From positions 1,426,001 to 1,490,000 of the forward strand of contig NZ_OY829290.1 in NCBI RefSeq assembly GCF_963691685.1: a DNA stretch of 64,000 nucleotides, written 5' to 3'. The translations under genes were made by a program, and so were the position numbers. Of the stretch, positions 1-7,930 are shown piece by piece; the stretch's first letter is position 1; each line of letters begins with the position of its first letter. This DNA comes from Thalassovita sp. Lineage in GTDB: Bacteria; Pseudomonadota; Alphaproteobacteria; Rhodobacterales; Rhodobacteraceae. The notes under the pieces are model-generated. The model saw nothing but the letters and a program-made list of their open reading frames with translations, ran no database searches and was not told the origin of the DNA.

Positions 1-446
1 TCCAGGGCCTTGGCTTGACCAACACCTACACCGGGTTGATCGTGCCGCTGATTGCCTCGGCAACGGCGACCTTCTTCTTCCGGCAGTTCTTCCGCTCAGT
101 GCCGGAAGAGTTGGTCGAAGCCTCGCGCATTGATGGGGCCGGTCCGGTGAAATTCTTCATCGACATTCTGGTGCCGCTGTCGCGCACCATGATTGCGGCG
201 ATGTTCATCATCATGTTTGTGTTTGGCTGGAACCAATATCTGTGGCCAACCCTGATCACCACCGAAGAGAGCTTCTTCACGCTGGTGCGTGGCATCAAAC
301 AAATCGTCATCTCTTACACCGATGCGCAGATCCCCGAACACGGGCAGGCGCTGGCACTGGCCTTTGTGGCGATCGTGCCGCCGGTCCTCGTGGTGATCTT
401 CTTCCAGAGCTGGTTCGTTAAGGGCCTGACGGAATCCGATAAATAA
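1..446 (+). CDS. ugpE: UgpE-like ABC permease, C-terminal part (cut by window start)
   Basis: This is the C-terminal part of an inner-membrane permease of the CUT1 sugar/glycerol-phosphate ABC family; the reading frame is open to the window edge, so the start lies outside. The visible part holds the EAA-type cytoplasmic loop (EASRIDGAGP, then the conserved VPLS), which contacts the ATPase, followed by hydrophobic segments. The NQYLWP motif and the ending FVKGLTESDK resemble UgpE, one of the two permeases of the sn-glycerol-3-phosphate importer. It is followed after 14 bases by ugpC, which supports the same transporter. The substrate is inferred from family resemblance; a related CUT1 substrate cannot be excluded. 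Confidence 0.85.
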   Translation, partial: QGLGLTNTYTGLIVPLIASATATFFFRQFFRSVPEELVEASRIDGAGPVKFFIDILVPLSRTMIAAMFIIMFVFGWNQYLWPTLITTEESFFTLVRGIKQIVISYTDAQIPEHGQALALAFVAIVPPVLVVIFFQSWFVKGLTESDK

Positions 447-460
447 GGAACGAAAGTACA

Positions 461-1507
461 ATGGCAAAAGTAACGCTAGACGGAATCCGGAAGGTTTACC
501 CAAACGGATTTGAGGCCGTCAAACCCAGTTCCTTCGACATCCCCGACGGGGAGTTTGTGGTACTGGTTGGCCCTTCGGGCTGTGGCAAGTCCACCCTGTT
601 GCGGATGATCGCCGGTCTGGAAGACATCAGTGAAGGGGCGCTGAGCATTGGCGACCGTGTGGTCAATGACGTTGATCCGGCGGATCGCAACATTGCGATG
701 GTGTTCCAGAACTACGCGCTTTATCCGCATATGACCGTGGCCAAGAATATGGGCTACGGGCTGAAAAACCGCGGTGTCTCCAAGGCGGAGATTGAGCGTA
801 AGGTGGCTGAGGCTGCTGAGATGCTGGATCTTTCGGCGCTGCTGGACCGCCGACCCAGTCAGCTGTCCGGTGGTCAGCGTCAGCGGGTGGCAATGGGGCG
901 CGCGATCGTGCGGAACCCGGATCTGTTCCTGTTTGATGAACCGCTCTCCAACCTCGACGCCAAGCTGCGCAACCAGATGCGGATCGAAATCCGCGCCCTG
1001 CAGCGCCGCCTTGGTGTCACGGCGATCTATGTAACCCACGATCAGGTCGAAGCCATGACCATGGCAGATCGCATCATCGTTCTGAACGGCGGTGTGATTG
1101 AACAGATCGGCACCCCGACCGAGATCTATGAAAACCCGGCCTCAACCTTCGTGGCGGGCTTCATGGGCGCCCCGCCGATGAACCTGCTGAAAGCCAAGGT
1201 CAACGGTGCAGGCACGGCTGAGGTGACCGATGGGCTGTCCTTCCCTGCGCCGGCAGGGGCCAGCGGCAATGTGCTGGTTGGTATCCGCCCCGAAGATCTG
1301 GAGATTGCCGAAGATGGCGACATGCAGATGGAGGTGAAAATCGTGGAGGAACTGGGCGCCAACCGGTTGTTGCACGGTGATCTGGGCGGTCAGGACTTCT
1401 CGGTCTCGGTGCCCAAACAGCAAGAGGTGGCCGAGGGCCAGATTGCGCTTCGGATCAAATCCGGTGAACCGCATGTCTTCGACGCCAACAGTGGCCGCCG
1501 TTTGTGA
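461..1507 (+). CDS. ugpC: UgpC-like ATP-binding protein of glycerol-3-phosphate importer
   Basis: This is the cytoplasmic ATPase that energises the adjacent permeases. In 348 residues it has a Walker A motif (GPSGCGKST, residues 37-45), a Q-loop (MVFQNYALYPHMTV), an intact LSGGQRQR signature, a Walker B (LFLFDEP) and a switch histidine (VTHDQVEAM). A C-terminal regulatory TOBE-type domain follows, with the conserved VGIRPEDL. Length and architecture match UgpC/MalK. An AAGGA ribosome site precedes the ATG. It follows the permease closely and overlaps the next gene by four bases, so it is co-transcribed with both. In enterics this operon is phosphate-starvation controlled; no Pho box can be tested here because the promoter is outside the window. 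Confidence 0.93.
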   Translation: MAKVTLDGIRKVYPNGFEAVKPSSFDIPDGEFVVLVGPSGCGKSTLLRMIAGLEDISEGALSIGDRVVNDVDPADRNIAMVFQNYALYPHMTVAKNMGYGLKNRGVSKAEIERKVAEAAEMLDLSALLDRRPSQLSGGQRQRVAMGRAIVRNPDLFLFDEPLSNLDAKLRNQMRIEIRALQRRLGVTAIYVTHDQVEAMTMADRIIVLNGGVIEQIGTPTEIYENPASTFVAGFMGAPPMNLLKAKVNGAGTAEVTDGLSFPAPAGASGNVLVGIRPEDLEIAEDGDMQMEVKIVEELGANRLLHGDLGGQDFSVSVPKQQEVAEGQIALRIKSGEPHVFDANSGRRL

Positions 1508-2529
1508 GCCATGAGGTGACCGAAACGGTACAGAAACTGCCAGCTGTGTCTGAGGCGCAGCTGGCAGAGATCCGCGCCGCCGATCGCACAGGCGCGGCGC
1601 ATCGCAATTTGTTGGCCGCAGTGCCAGCAATGCAAATGCTGGAGGTTGGCGGATCAACGGCCGCGCAGGTTTTGCCTGCTTCCTTCAACATCGCAGCCTG
1701 GAATGTCGAACGCGGGTTGTTCCCCGACAGATGTGCAGCGGCCTTGGCGCCGTATGTGCCACAGGTGGTCCTGCTCAGCGAGGTGGACAACGGCATGGCC
1801 CGCACCGGTCAGGCCAATACCACCGCCGAAATGGCGGCCGCCATGGGGATGCGCTACGCCTATGGTGTAGAGTTTTTGGAGATGGATCTGGGCGGCGTGG
1901 TCGAACGGCAGTTTTGCCGCGATGATTTCAACGCTTTGGGGTTTCACGGCAATGCCATCCTGTCGGCTGTGCCCTTCACGCGTCTGGCGCTGATGCGTCT
2001 GGATGAAGAGGGGCATTGGTTCCAGATTGGTCCAGACAGTGCCGGTGATCCCGGCCAGCCCCGGCTGGGCGGCCGCATGGCGATTGCGGCTGAACTGGCA
2101 ACCGAGGCCGGGCCGATCTGTGTGGCCTCCGTTCATTTGGAAAGCAACGCCAAAGGGGATTATCGCGGCAGGCAGTTCGCTGACCTGTTGGAGCGTGTTC
2201 AGGCCTTTGCGGGCGATCTACCGGTGGTCATCGGGGGCGACCTGAACACCGGCTGCCAGAACCCGCCCGATTACGATTGGCGCGCGGAGCCGCTGTTCGC
2301 GCTGGCAGAGGCACAGGGCTATAGCTGGGCCGCCACACCCGACGGGCCGACCATTCGCGCCAGCCTGATTTCGCTGCAACCCACCCTGGGCATGAAGCTT
2401 GATTGGTTTGCCACCCGGGGCCTAAGGGCTGAGCCCGTTGCCGTATTGCCCGCCCTGGACCCTGAAGGCACACCCTTGTCGGACCATGAAGCGGTGATCT
2501 GCAACGTGGATCTGAGACCCGACGCTTAA
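1504..2529 (+). CDS. Endonuclease/exonuclease/phosphatase-family hydrolase in the ugp operon
   Basis: This 341-residue protein starts at a GTG that overlaps the ugpC stop (GTGA), so it is translationally coupled to the importer. Family motifs of the Mg-dependent endonuclease/exonuclease/phosphatase fold are visible: AAWNVERG near residue 65 (catalytic Asn), a LLSEVD block (metal-binding Glu), SVHLESNAKG (catalytic His), VIGGDLNTG (Asp/Asn pair) and LSDHEAVIC (terminal Asp-His). Substrates of this fold include phosphodiesters in nucleic acids, phosphoinositides and sphingomyelin. Its position matches that of UgpQ, the glycerophosphodiester phosphodiesterase of classical ugp operons, which suggests it releases glycerol-3-phosphate or a related phosphate. 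No signal peptide is seen, so a cytoplasmic site is likely. Substrate is inference. Confidence 0.8.
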   Translation: MSHEVTETVQKLPAVSEAQLAEIRAADRTGAAHRNLLAAVPAMQMLEVGGSTAAQVLPASFNIAAWNVERGLFPDRCAAALAPYVPQVVLLSEVDNGMARTGQANTTAEMAAAMGMRYAYGVEFLEMDLGGVVERQFCRDDFNALGFHGNAILSAVPFTRLALMRLDEEGHWFQIGPDSAGDPGQPRLGGRMAIAAELATEAGPICVASVHLESNAKGDYRGRQFADLLERVQAFAGDLPVVIGGDLNTGCQNPPDYDWRAEPLFALAEAQGYSWAATPDGPTIRASLISLQPTLGMKLDWFATRGLRAEPVAVLPALDPEGTPLSDHEAVICNVDLRPDA

Positions 2530-4136
2530 TCCAGCTGTAACAAAAGGGCGTGTCCCGCCAACGGGGCATGATCCAGCACCTCCTGTGGCTGGCCGTCCCG
2601 TTTGGAGGTCACCATCAACCGATCCCGGTTCGGACCGCCAAAACACAGGCCCGTGGGGTGCGGCAGCGGCAATGTGTACCGCGCCAGTAACTGGCCGTTG
2701 AGGCTCAGCTTGCTCAAGCCCCAGCCCTGTTCAAAAGCCACCCAAAGCGACCAGTTGGCGTCAATTGCCAGTGCTGCAGGACGCCCAGAAGCTTTGGAAA
2801 ACTGGCAGATCTGTTTCAATTGGCGGGTGATCAGGTTGTAAGACAGGATCTCACCCCGATCAGGCACGGCCAGATAGATCGATCCAGACACGGCGCAATA
2901 GGTGATCGATCCCAGCCCCAGTGGCAGCACGGCATGATCACTGGCGTGGCCGTCCAGCGTCAGGTTGATCAGCTGCTTTTCACCATAGCGTTCGGTAACC
3001 GCCCAGATGTCATTGGCGGTGCCCGGCACGGCACATTGTACAGGGCTTTCCATCAGGCTTTCCTTGCCGCTGGACAGGTTGACCAACCGGTCACCGCAAA
3101 GTGCAATCACCTGATCGGCCGTGGTCACAACCAGACTTTGCGGCCGCGAGGTAAACTGGTGCAGCTGTTCCGAACTGCCATCCAGTTTGGACTGCCACAG
3201 CTGGTTTTCGTCACGATCGATCCACAGAAAGGCCTGCCGTTCTTCGGACCATTTCGGCGCGCTGCATTCGCCGCTGGCCTGTTCGCTGAGAACCGAGATG
3301 TCCGTGGGCCGTTTGGGGGTCAGATCCGGCCGGATCATTTGATCGGTGATGCGTCGCGCAGCAGCTTTCACCGCCTCAGCCAGCGCAGGGATGCGGGCGT
3401 GTGGGATACGGTAAGGCGGGCCGGCAACCGTGATACAGCCGATCACCTCACCATTTTCGCCAAAGATCGGTGCGGAAACAGCGCGCTGGCCGATTGAAAA
3501 TTCCTCATCTGAGATCGAACAGCCACGACGTTTGGTTTCCTGCAGGTCCTGGCGCAGGGCGGCGCGATCCCGCAGCGTGTGTTCCGTCCGCTGGGTCAGG
3601 GGCTGGTTCAGCAGGCGATCCTGACGCTCCTGCGCGGCATAGGCCAGAAAGACCTTGCCGGAGGCCGAACAGTGATAGAGGAACCGAGTGCCAAAATCAT
3701 CAATCACCGGGATCGGGTGCGGGCCCAAGACGTGGGCCAGATTGCGGGCGGCCTGCCCGTCATCAACCGCCACAACAGCGGATTCCCCACATAGGTTGCG
3801 CAGCTCGGACAGCTCAGGTTGGGCCACCAGCGCCAGTTCACGCCGCCGCACCATGTCGACGATGGATTGCAGTTCCGAAAAGCTGAGGCTGTAGCTTTGA
3901 TCGCCGGGTTCGCTGCGCAACACATCGCGGTTCAGCAGGTCCTGCAGGCAGAAATTCACCAGATCCGGGCCAAACTCCTGCAGGGCCGTCAACTGGTCAC
4001 GCCTGACTCCATGCGGCGAAGACCGGACTTGCAGGACGATGGTTTTGGCGCAGCGCAGGGCATCGGCCATTTCTGGCGCGGGGTCGGGTGGGTCAGGCAT
4101 GCGATCCCCGGCAGCGGGGGATTTGGGCTCAGTCAT
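2526..4136 (-). CDS. IclR-family regulator fused to a C-terminal SMP-30/propeller-like domain
   Basis: This 536-residue protein begins with an IclR-type winged helix (about residues 25-90). The IclR effector-binding domain follows (about 95-265), recognisable from FLYHCSASGKVFLAY, RGCSISDEEFSIGQRAVSAPIF and GEVIGCITVAGP. IclR proteins usually stop near residue 260. Here about 250 more residues follow, with repeating strands such as FLWIDRDENQLW, DIWAVTERYGEKQLINL and SLWVAFEQGWGLSKL. The last segment, HPTGLCFGGPNRDRLMVTS, is characteristic of SMP-30/gluconolactonase/LRE propellers. The extra domain probably binds or processes a sugar-derived ligand. A GAGGTG ribosome site precedes the ATG. 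It converges with the ugp operon, sharing a TTAA at the stops. Target genes are unknown. Confidence 0.8.
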   Translation of the reverse strand: MTEPKSPAAGDRMPDPPDPAPEMADALRCAKTIVLQVRSSPHGVRRDQLTALQEFGPDLVNFCLQDLLNRDVLRSEPGDQSYSLSFSELQSIVDMVRRRELALVAQPELSELRNLCGESAVVAVDDGQAARNLAHVLGPHPIPVIDDFGTRFLYHCSASGKVFLAYAAQERQDRLLNQPLTQRTEHTLRDRAALRQDLQETKRRGCSISDEEFSIGQRAVSAPIFGENGEVIGCITVAGPPYRIPHARIPALAEAVKAAARRITDQMIRPDLTPKRPTDISVLSEQASGECSAPKWSEERQAFLWIDRDENQLWQSKLDGSSEQLHQFTSRPQSLVVTTADQVIALCGDRLVNLSSGKESLMESPVQCAVPGTANDIWAVTERYGEKQLINLTLDGHASDHAVLPLGLGSITYCAVSGSIYLAVPDRGEILSYNLITRQLKQICQFSKASGRPAALAIDANWSLWVAFEQGWGLSKLSLNGQLLARYTLPLPHPTGLCFGGPNRDRLMVTSKRDGQPQEVLDHAPLAGHALLLQLD

Positions 4137-4259
4137 CTACACCTCAAGGTGACGCTGCATCAGCTTAGACGGGCGAGCGGTGCCATGCCAAATGAAACGA
4201 ACACTGGGCGGATACCGTAGGCTTTGCGGCGGATTGCCGTGGTATGCCCAGCGTGATGG

Positions 4260-5672
4260 CTAGGCCGTGACCTCGATCCAGCTTGTCATGCCGCTGGCGG
4301 CATGGCCCAGCATATGACAGTGGAACAGCCATTTGCCGGGGTTGTCGGCGACAAAGGCGATGCTGCGTGTTTCGCCGCGTCCCAGCAGCAGTGTATCGCG
4401 CATCGGGCCGTAAGTGCCTCCTTCCAACACCTCACGGAAGTGCATACCGTGCAGATGCATCGCATGGGCAAAGGCCGTGTCATTGCGCAGTTGGATCTGC
4501 AATGCCTCGCCCAAGGTGGCGCGGGCCAAAGGGTGATCCGTGCGCCCCGAGATGCCGTTGAAGGCCCAGAATTGCCCTTTTCGTGCCAGATCACGCATGC
4601 CCAGCGTTTCGCCCTGATAGCTGGCTGAGGCCATGCCGCCCATCGCGCCACCCTGCATGTGCAGGTCCAGCGGGCGGGCCTCAGCCAAGGGCGCTGTCGC
4701 CATATTGGGGTTTGGTGGCAGGGGGGCAGGGGCCTTGCGCGGTTGGCTGGCGGCCTGGCCACGCACCGGGAAGGCAACCTGCACCCAGGCCTCCCCGTTC
4801 ACAGCCTGGCGCAGCACAAGCGCCTCTTCGCTGGCGGTGACATCGACGATCAGGTCGATACGCTGCCCCGGTGCCAGTACCAGAGCCTCGCTTGCAACAA
4901 TTGGTTCGGGCAGGGGCATGCCATCAAGTGCCATGACCCAGCCGGACATGCCCTGCAGCGCCAGGGTGAAAATCCGCGCATTGGCCGCATTGATCAGCCG
5001 CAGGCGCAGCCTTTCGTTCTGTTTGACCGGGATCACCGCATCGTAAAGACCGTTACAGGTTGAGATATTGCCCAGACGACCGGCGTGGCTGCGATCATGC
5101 ATATTGTCAAAATCGGCAAAGATCTGGCCATCCTCTGGGTTCAGGCGCCAGTCATCCAGCAGCAGAACCTCATCCCGGTCGACATCTGGCGCATCGGCCT
5201 CGGTGACCACCAGCGCCCCGTGCAACCCGCGCCCCACCTGTTCAGGGCTGGCCCAATGGGCGTGGTACCAATAGGTGCCCGCATCCGGCAGCGCAAAGTC
5301 ATAGTCAAACTGCCCACCGGGCGGCACAGCCTCCTGTGTCAGCCCCGGCACCCCATCCATCGCGTTGTCAATGCGAATGCCATGCCAGTGCACCGAGGTG
5401 GGCTGCGGCAAGCGGTTGATCAACTGGCGCTGCAACCGACCGCCCTGCGGGTGGCGCAGCACCGGCCCCGGCGCCAATCCGTCGTAGCCCCAAACCTCGG
5501 TCTTGGGGAATTCTGCCGGGGCCAGTTGCACCGTGCCTTTGCGCGCCTCCAACGGGGCAAAACCACTTGCTTGGGCGACTTGGGGGCGCCCAAAGGGCAA
5601 CAGGCCTGCGGTTGCGGCGGATGCGGCGGCACCGATCAGAACATGGCGGCGGCTTGGTCTGCTGGATGGCAT
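4260..5672 (-). CDS. Tat-exported multicopper oxidase
   Basis: A periplasmic laccase-type oxidase of 470 residues. All copper-ligand motifs are present: SVHWHGIRIDN, YWYHAHWASPEQ, HAMHLHGMHF and the terminal HCHMLGHAASGM with the type 1 Cys-His and Met ligands. The N terminus has a twin-arginine signal (SRRHVLIGAAASAATAGLLPF) ending near AQA. I chose the ATG at 5672 because GAGGAGA lies six bases upstream; an in-frame TTG 21 bases earlier has no ribosome site. There is no methionine-rich copper-binding insert of the CueO type beyond a short Met-containing stretch (LHMQGGAMGGM), and no copper genes adjoin it. Cuprous oxidase or phenol oxidase activity is therefore open. Confidence 0.9.
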   Translation of the reverse strand: MPSSRPSRRHVLIGAAASAATAGLLPFGRPQVAQASGFAPLEARKGTVQLAPAEFPKTEVWGYDGLAPGPVLRHPQGGRLQRQLINRLPQPTSVHWHGIRIDNAMDGVPGLTQEAVPPGGQFDYDFALPDAGTYWYHAHWASPEQVGRGLHGALVVTEADAPDVDRDEVLLLDDWRLNPEDGQIFADFDNMHDRSHAGRLGNISTCNGLYDAVIPVKQNERLRLRLINAANARIFTLALQGMSGWVMALDGMPLPEPIVASEALVLAPGQRIDLIVDVTASEEALVLRQAVNGEAWVQVAFPVRGQAASQPRKAPAPLPPNPNMATAPLAEARPLDLHMQGGAMGGMASASYQGETLGMRDLARKGQFWAFNGISGRTDHPLARATLGEALQIQLRNDTAFAHAMHLHGMHFREVLEGGTYGPMRDTLLLGRGETRSIAFVADNPGKWLFHCHMLGHAASGMTSWIEVTA

Positions 5673-5951
5673 GATGTCTCCTCTCCCCCTCAACCTATCG
5701 CGCGATGCTGATTTGTCAGCCCGCTGCCTGCGCTAAATCCAAATTGCGGCGCTACGGGTGTCACATCTGGCAGCTTTGCGCCGTTAAGGAGGGGAGGCCA
5801 ACGAACAGCTCAATCGTAATCCGGGCAAAACCAAGGCGAATGCGGGCGCAAAGGCGGCACAGGTCGGTCACGGGCCGTCAAATAAACCGAAAGCCGCCTC
5901 AGTCTGGCCGCAGCGGGCTGGCTGAGTGAGGGCAAGACATTTGGAGGTAAC

Positions 5952-6677
5952 ATGCGTTTAGCGAAGTTCTGCCTGGCGTTGGCCCTGTCCTTTGCAGTGG
6001 CCCCGAAAACAGATCCTGCCAGTGCCGAAAGCGGCCCTTGGCGCAGCGTGGAAAATATCGCCGGTTGGGAAGCGGTTGGCCGCTTGTCCATCTCGGGCGA
6101 AACCATGTGCACCGGCGCTTTGGTGGCCCCCAATCTGGTGCTGACAGCCGCACATTGCCTTTATAATCCTGCCACTGGCCGCCGCGTCCGCGCTGATCGC
6201 ATCACCTTTCAAGCCGGGCTGTCAAACGGCCGTGCCAAGGCCGAACGCAGCGTTGTGTCGGCCACCGCTCATCCCGAATACCGCCACCGCCCAAACGGCG
6301 CCGCGCAGGTTGGCCATGATCTGGCCCTACTGACGCTGGATCAGCCCATCGGCCGCAATGAAGTGGCCCCCCTGGCCTTTGAAGGCCGTCCTGAGAAGGG
6401 CGATATCCTCAGCGTCGTGGCCTATACCGTCGGCAACCGTCAGGATCCGCGTATGGCCTACCCCTGTCAGGTGATCGCACGCAAACAGGCCACTTTGGTT
6501 CTGAACTGCGAGGTGGATTTTGGTGCCTCGGGTGCGCCGGTTTTTGCCCTGCAGGGCGGGCAGCGGCCCTATCTGGTGTCGGTAATCTCGGCCAAGGCTG
6601 AAATGGCGGGGCGCGACGTCTCGGTTGGGACTTCGCTGGATCCATCGGTGCTGAGCCTGCTGGCCAGCCAGAGCTAA
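5952..6677 (+). CDS. Secreted trypsin-like serine peptidase
   Basis: A 241-residue chymotrypsin-fold (S1) protease with an N-terminal Sec signal peptide (LALALSFAVAP..., cleavage near ASA-ES). The catalytic triad is visible: His68 in LTAAHC, Asp123 in GHDLALLTL and Ser193 in FGASGAPVF. The oxyanion-hole sequence is GASGAP rather than the common GDSGGP, a variant frequent in bacterial trypsin-like proteins. It ends with a short hydrophobic/polar tail and carries no PDZ domain, so it is not a DegP-type protease. GGAGG precedes the ATG by six bases. It is a single gene, divergent from the multicopper oxidase and convergent with the secretion operon. Substrate unknown. Confidence 0.85.
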   Translation: MRLAKFCLALALSFAVAPKTDPASAESGPWRSVENIAGWEAVGRLSISGETMCTGALVAPNLVLTAAHCLYNPATGRRVRADRITFQAGLSNGRAKAERSVVSATAHPEYRHRPNGAAQVGHDLALLTLDQPIGRNEVAPLAFEGRPEKGDILSVVAYTVGNRQDPRMAYPCQVIARKQATLVLNCEVDFGASGAPVFALQGGQRPYLVSVISAKAEMAGRDVSVGTSLDPSVLSLLASQS

Positions 6678-6699
6678 GCCCGCAAAAACCAACATGCCT

Positions 6700-6735
6700 C
6701 GGCGCCAAATTGGCGCCGGCTTTGCAGTGCTGCAA
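6700..6735. terminator. Tandem inverted repeats between convergent genes
   Basis: Two inverted repeats lie back to back between the protease and the secretion operon. CGGCGCCAA and TTGGCGCCG (6700-6708 and 6710-6718) form a 9-bp palindrome around one A. TTGCAG and CTGCAA (6722-6727 and 6730-6735) form a second. Neither has a long T run, but their position between two convergent gene ends suggests a bidirectional transcription stop. Confidence 0.5.
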
Positions 6736-6745
6736 TTTGCGAAAA

Positions 6746-7930
6746 TCAGGGTTCGCGGAAGGCTTCGCGCGACTTGTAGAGCGGTTTCAGCAAATACTGC
6801 AGCACCGTCTTTTCACCTGTGTGCAGCTCAACCTGTGCCCGCATACCCGGTCGGATCTCAATGGCTTTCTGGCGTTCGGTCAGCCCGGCGCTGTCCACAC
6901 TGACAGAAACACGGTAAAACGGCTCGGCCCTTGGATCGCGTTCATCTTCAAAAGTGTCAGCGGAAATCAGATCCACCGTGCCTTTGAGCGTCCCGTAAAT
7001 CGTGTAGTCATAGGCCGTCAGCTTGATTGAGGCCGCTTGACCGCGCCCGACGGAGGCGATGTTTTCCGGGCGCACGCGGGCCTCCACAAACAACTCCTCG
7101 CCCAATGGGATGATTTCAAAGATCTCCTCCCCCGGACGCACCACGCCGCCAATGGTGGTCACTGACAGGTTGTTCACGATCCCGCGCATCGGGGCGGTGA
7201 TCACGGTGCGGTTCAGCTGATCCTGCGCCAGCCGCATTTCCTGCCGCAGCGAAGTGATGTCTTTCAGCGTCTGGGAATATTCCTCAGCCTGTTCCAACTC
7301 GGCGGCGGTGTTGATCTCGGTATAGCGGATTTCGGCCTCAGAGGCGGCTTTGCGGGCTTTGTTGACCTCCAGCAGGGCGACAAACTCTTTCTTATAGAGC
7401 CTCTCCATATTGGCGAGTTCTGATTTGGCCTGTTCCAGCACAACCAGCGCCCCTTCACGGCGGGAGTTCAGATCGGTCTGCCGGGCCTTCAGCAGCGCCC
7501 GTTCTGAGGTCAGGATGGTCTGCGACCGCGCGGCCAGCGCGTCAGAGACGTCAAATTCATAGGCGCCGGCAATTTCAGCCTCTAGCCGCAGGCGTTTGAT
7601 CTCCAGCGCGTCGATCTGATCCTGCAGATCGTCAAAGGCGGTGCGGAACTTGGTGTCCTGCAGGGTGGCCAGGATCTGCCCAGCCTCGACCAGGTCGCCC
7701 TGTTTCACGGCCAGATCTGACAGGATCCCGCCCTCAAGGTTTTGAATGATCTGCGACCGTGAGGAGGAGACAACTTCGCCCTCAGCGCGCACAATCTCAT
7801 CCACCACGGCAAAAGCGGCCCAGGCGATGAACAGGGCAACGGCCAGTCCTACCAAGCGAATGGTCAGCCGGGACAGGCGGCTGTGATCATCAAAGCTTTC
7901 GTCAAAATCGCGTTCGCTGATCCCGGCCAT
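6746..7930 (-). CDS. HlyD-family type I secretion membrane-fusion protein
   Basis: This 394-residue periplasmic adaptor links the inner-membrane ABC exporter to the TolC-type outer-membrane channel. It has a short cytoplasmic N terminus and one membrane segment (about residues 25-45, LVGLAVALFIAWAAFAVV). The first half-lipoyl motif follows (GEVVSSSRSQIIQNLEGGILSDLAVKQGDLV), then a long alpha-helical hairpin rich in Glu/Arg (about 90-240), then the second lipoyl half and beta-barrel (TAPMRGIVNNLSVTTIGGVV and VEARVRPENIASV). The ending GEKTVLQYLLKPLYKSREAFREP is typical of HlyD/LapC proteins. Its start overlaps the stop of the upstream ATPase by one base. It is the last gene of the four-gene adhesin/secretion operon. 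Confidence 0.93.
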   Translation of the reverse strand: MAGISERDFDESFDDHSRLSRLTIRLVGLAVALFIAWAAFAVVDEIVRAEGEVVSSSRSQIIQNLEGGILSDLAVKQGDLVEAGQILATLQDTKFRTAFDDLQDQIDALEIKRLRLEAEIAGAYEFDVSDALAARSQTILTSERALLKARQTDLNSRREGALVVLEQAKSELANMERLYKKEFVALLEVNKARKAASEAEIRYTEINTAAELEQAEEYSQTLKDITSLRQEMRLAQDQLNRTVITAPMRGIVNNLSVTTIGGVVRPGEEIFEIIPLGEELFVEARVRPENIASVGRGQAASIKLTAYDYTIYGTLKGTVDLISADTFEDERDPRAEPFYRVSVSVDSAGLTERQKAIEIRPGMRAQVELHTGEKTVLQYLLKPLYKSREAFREP

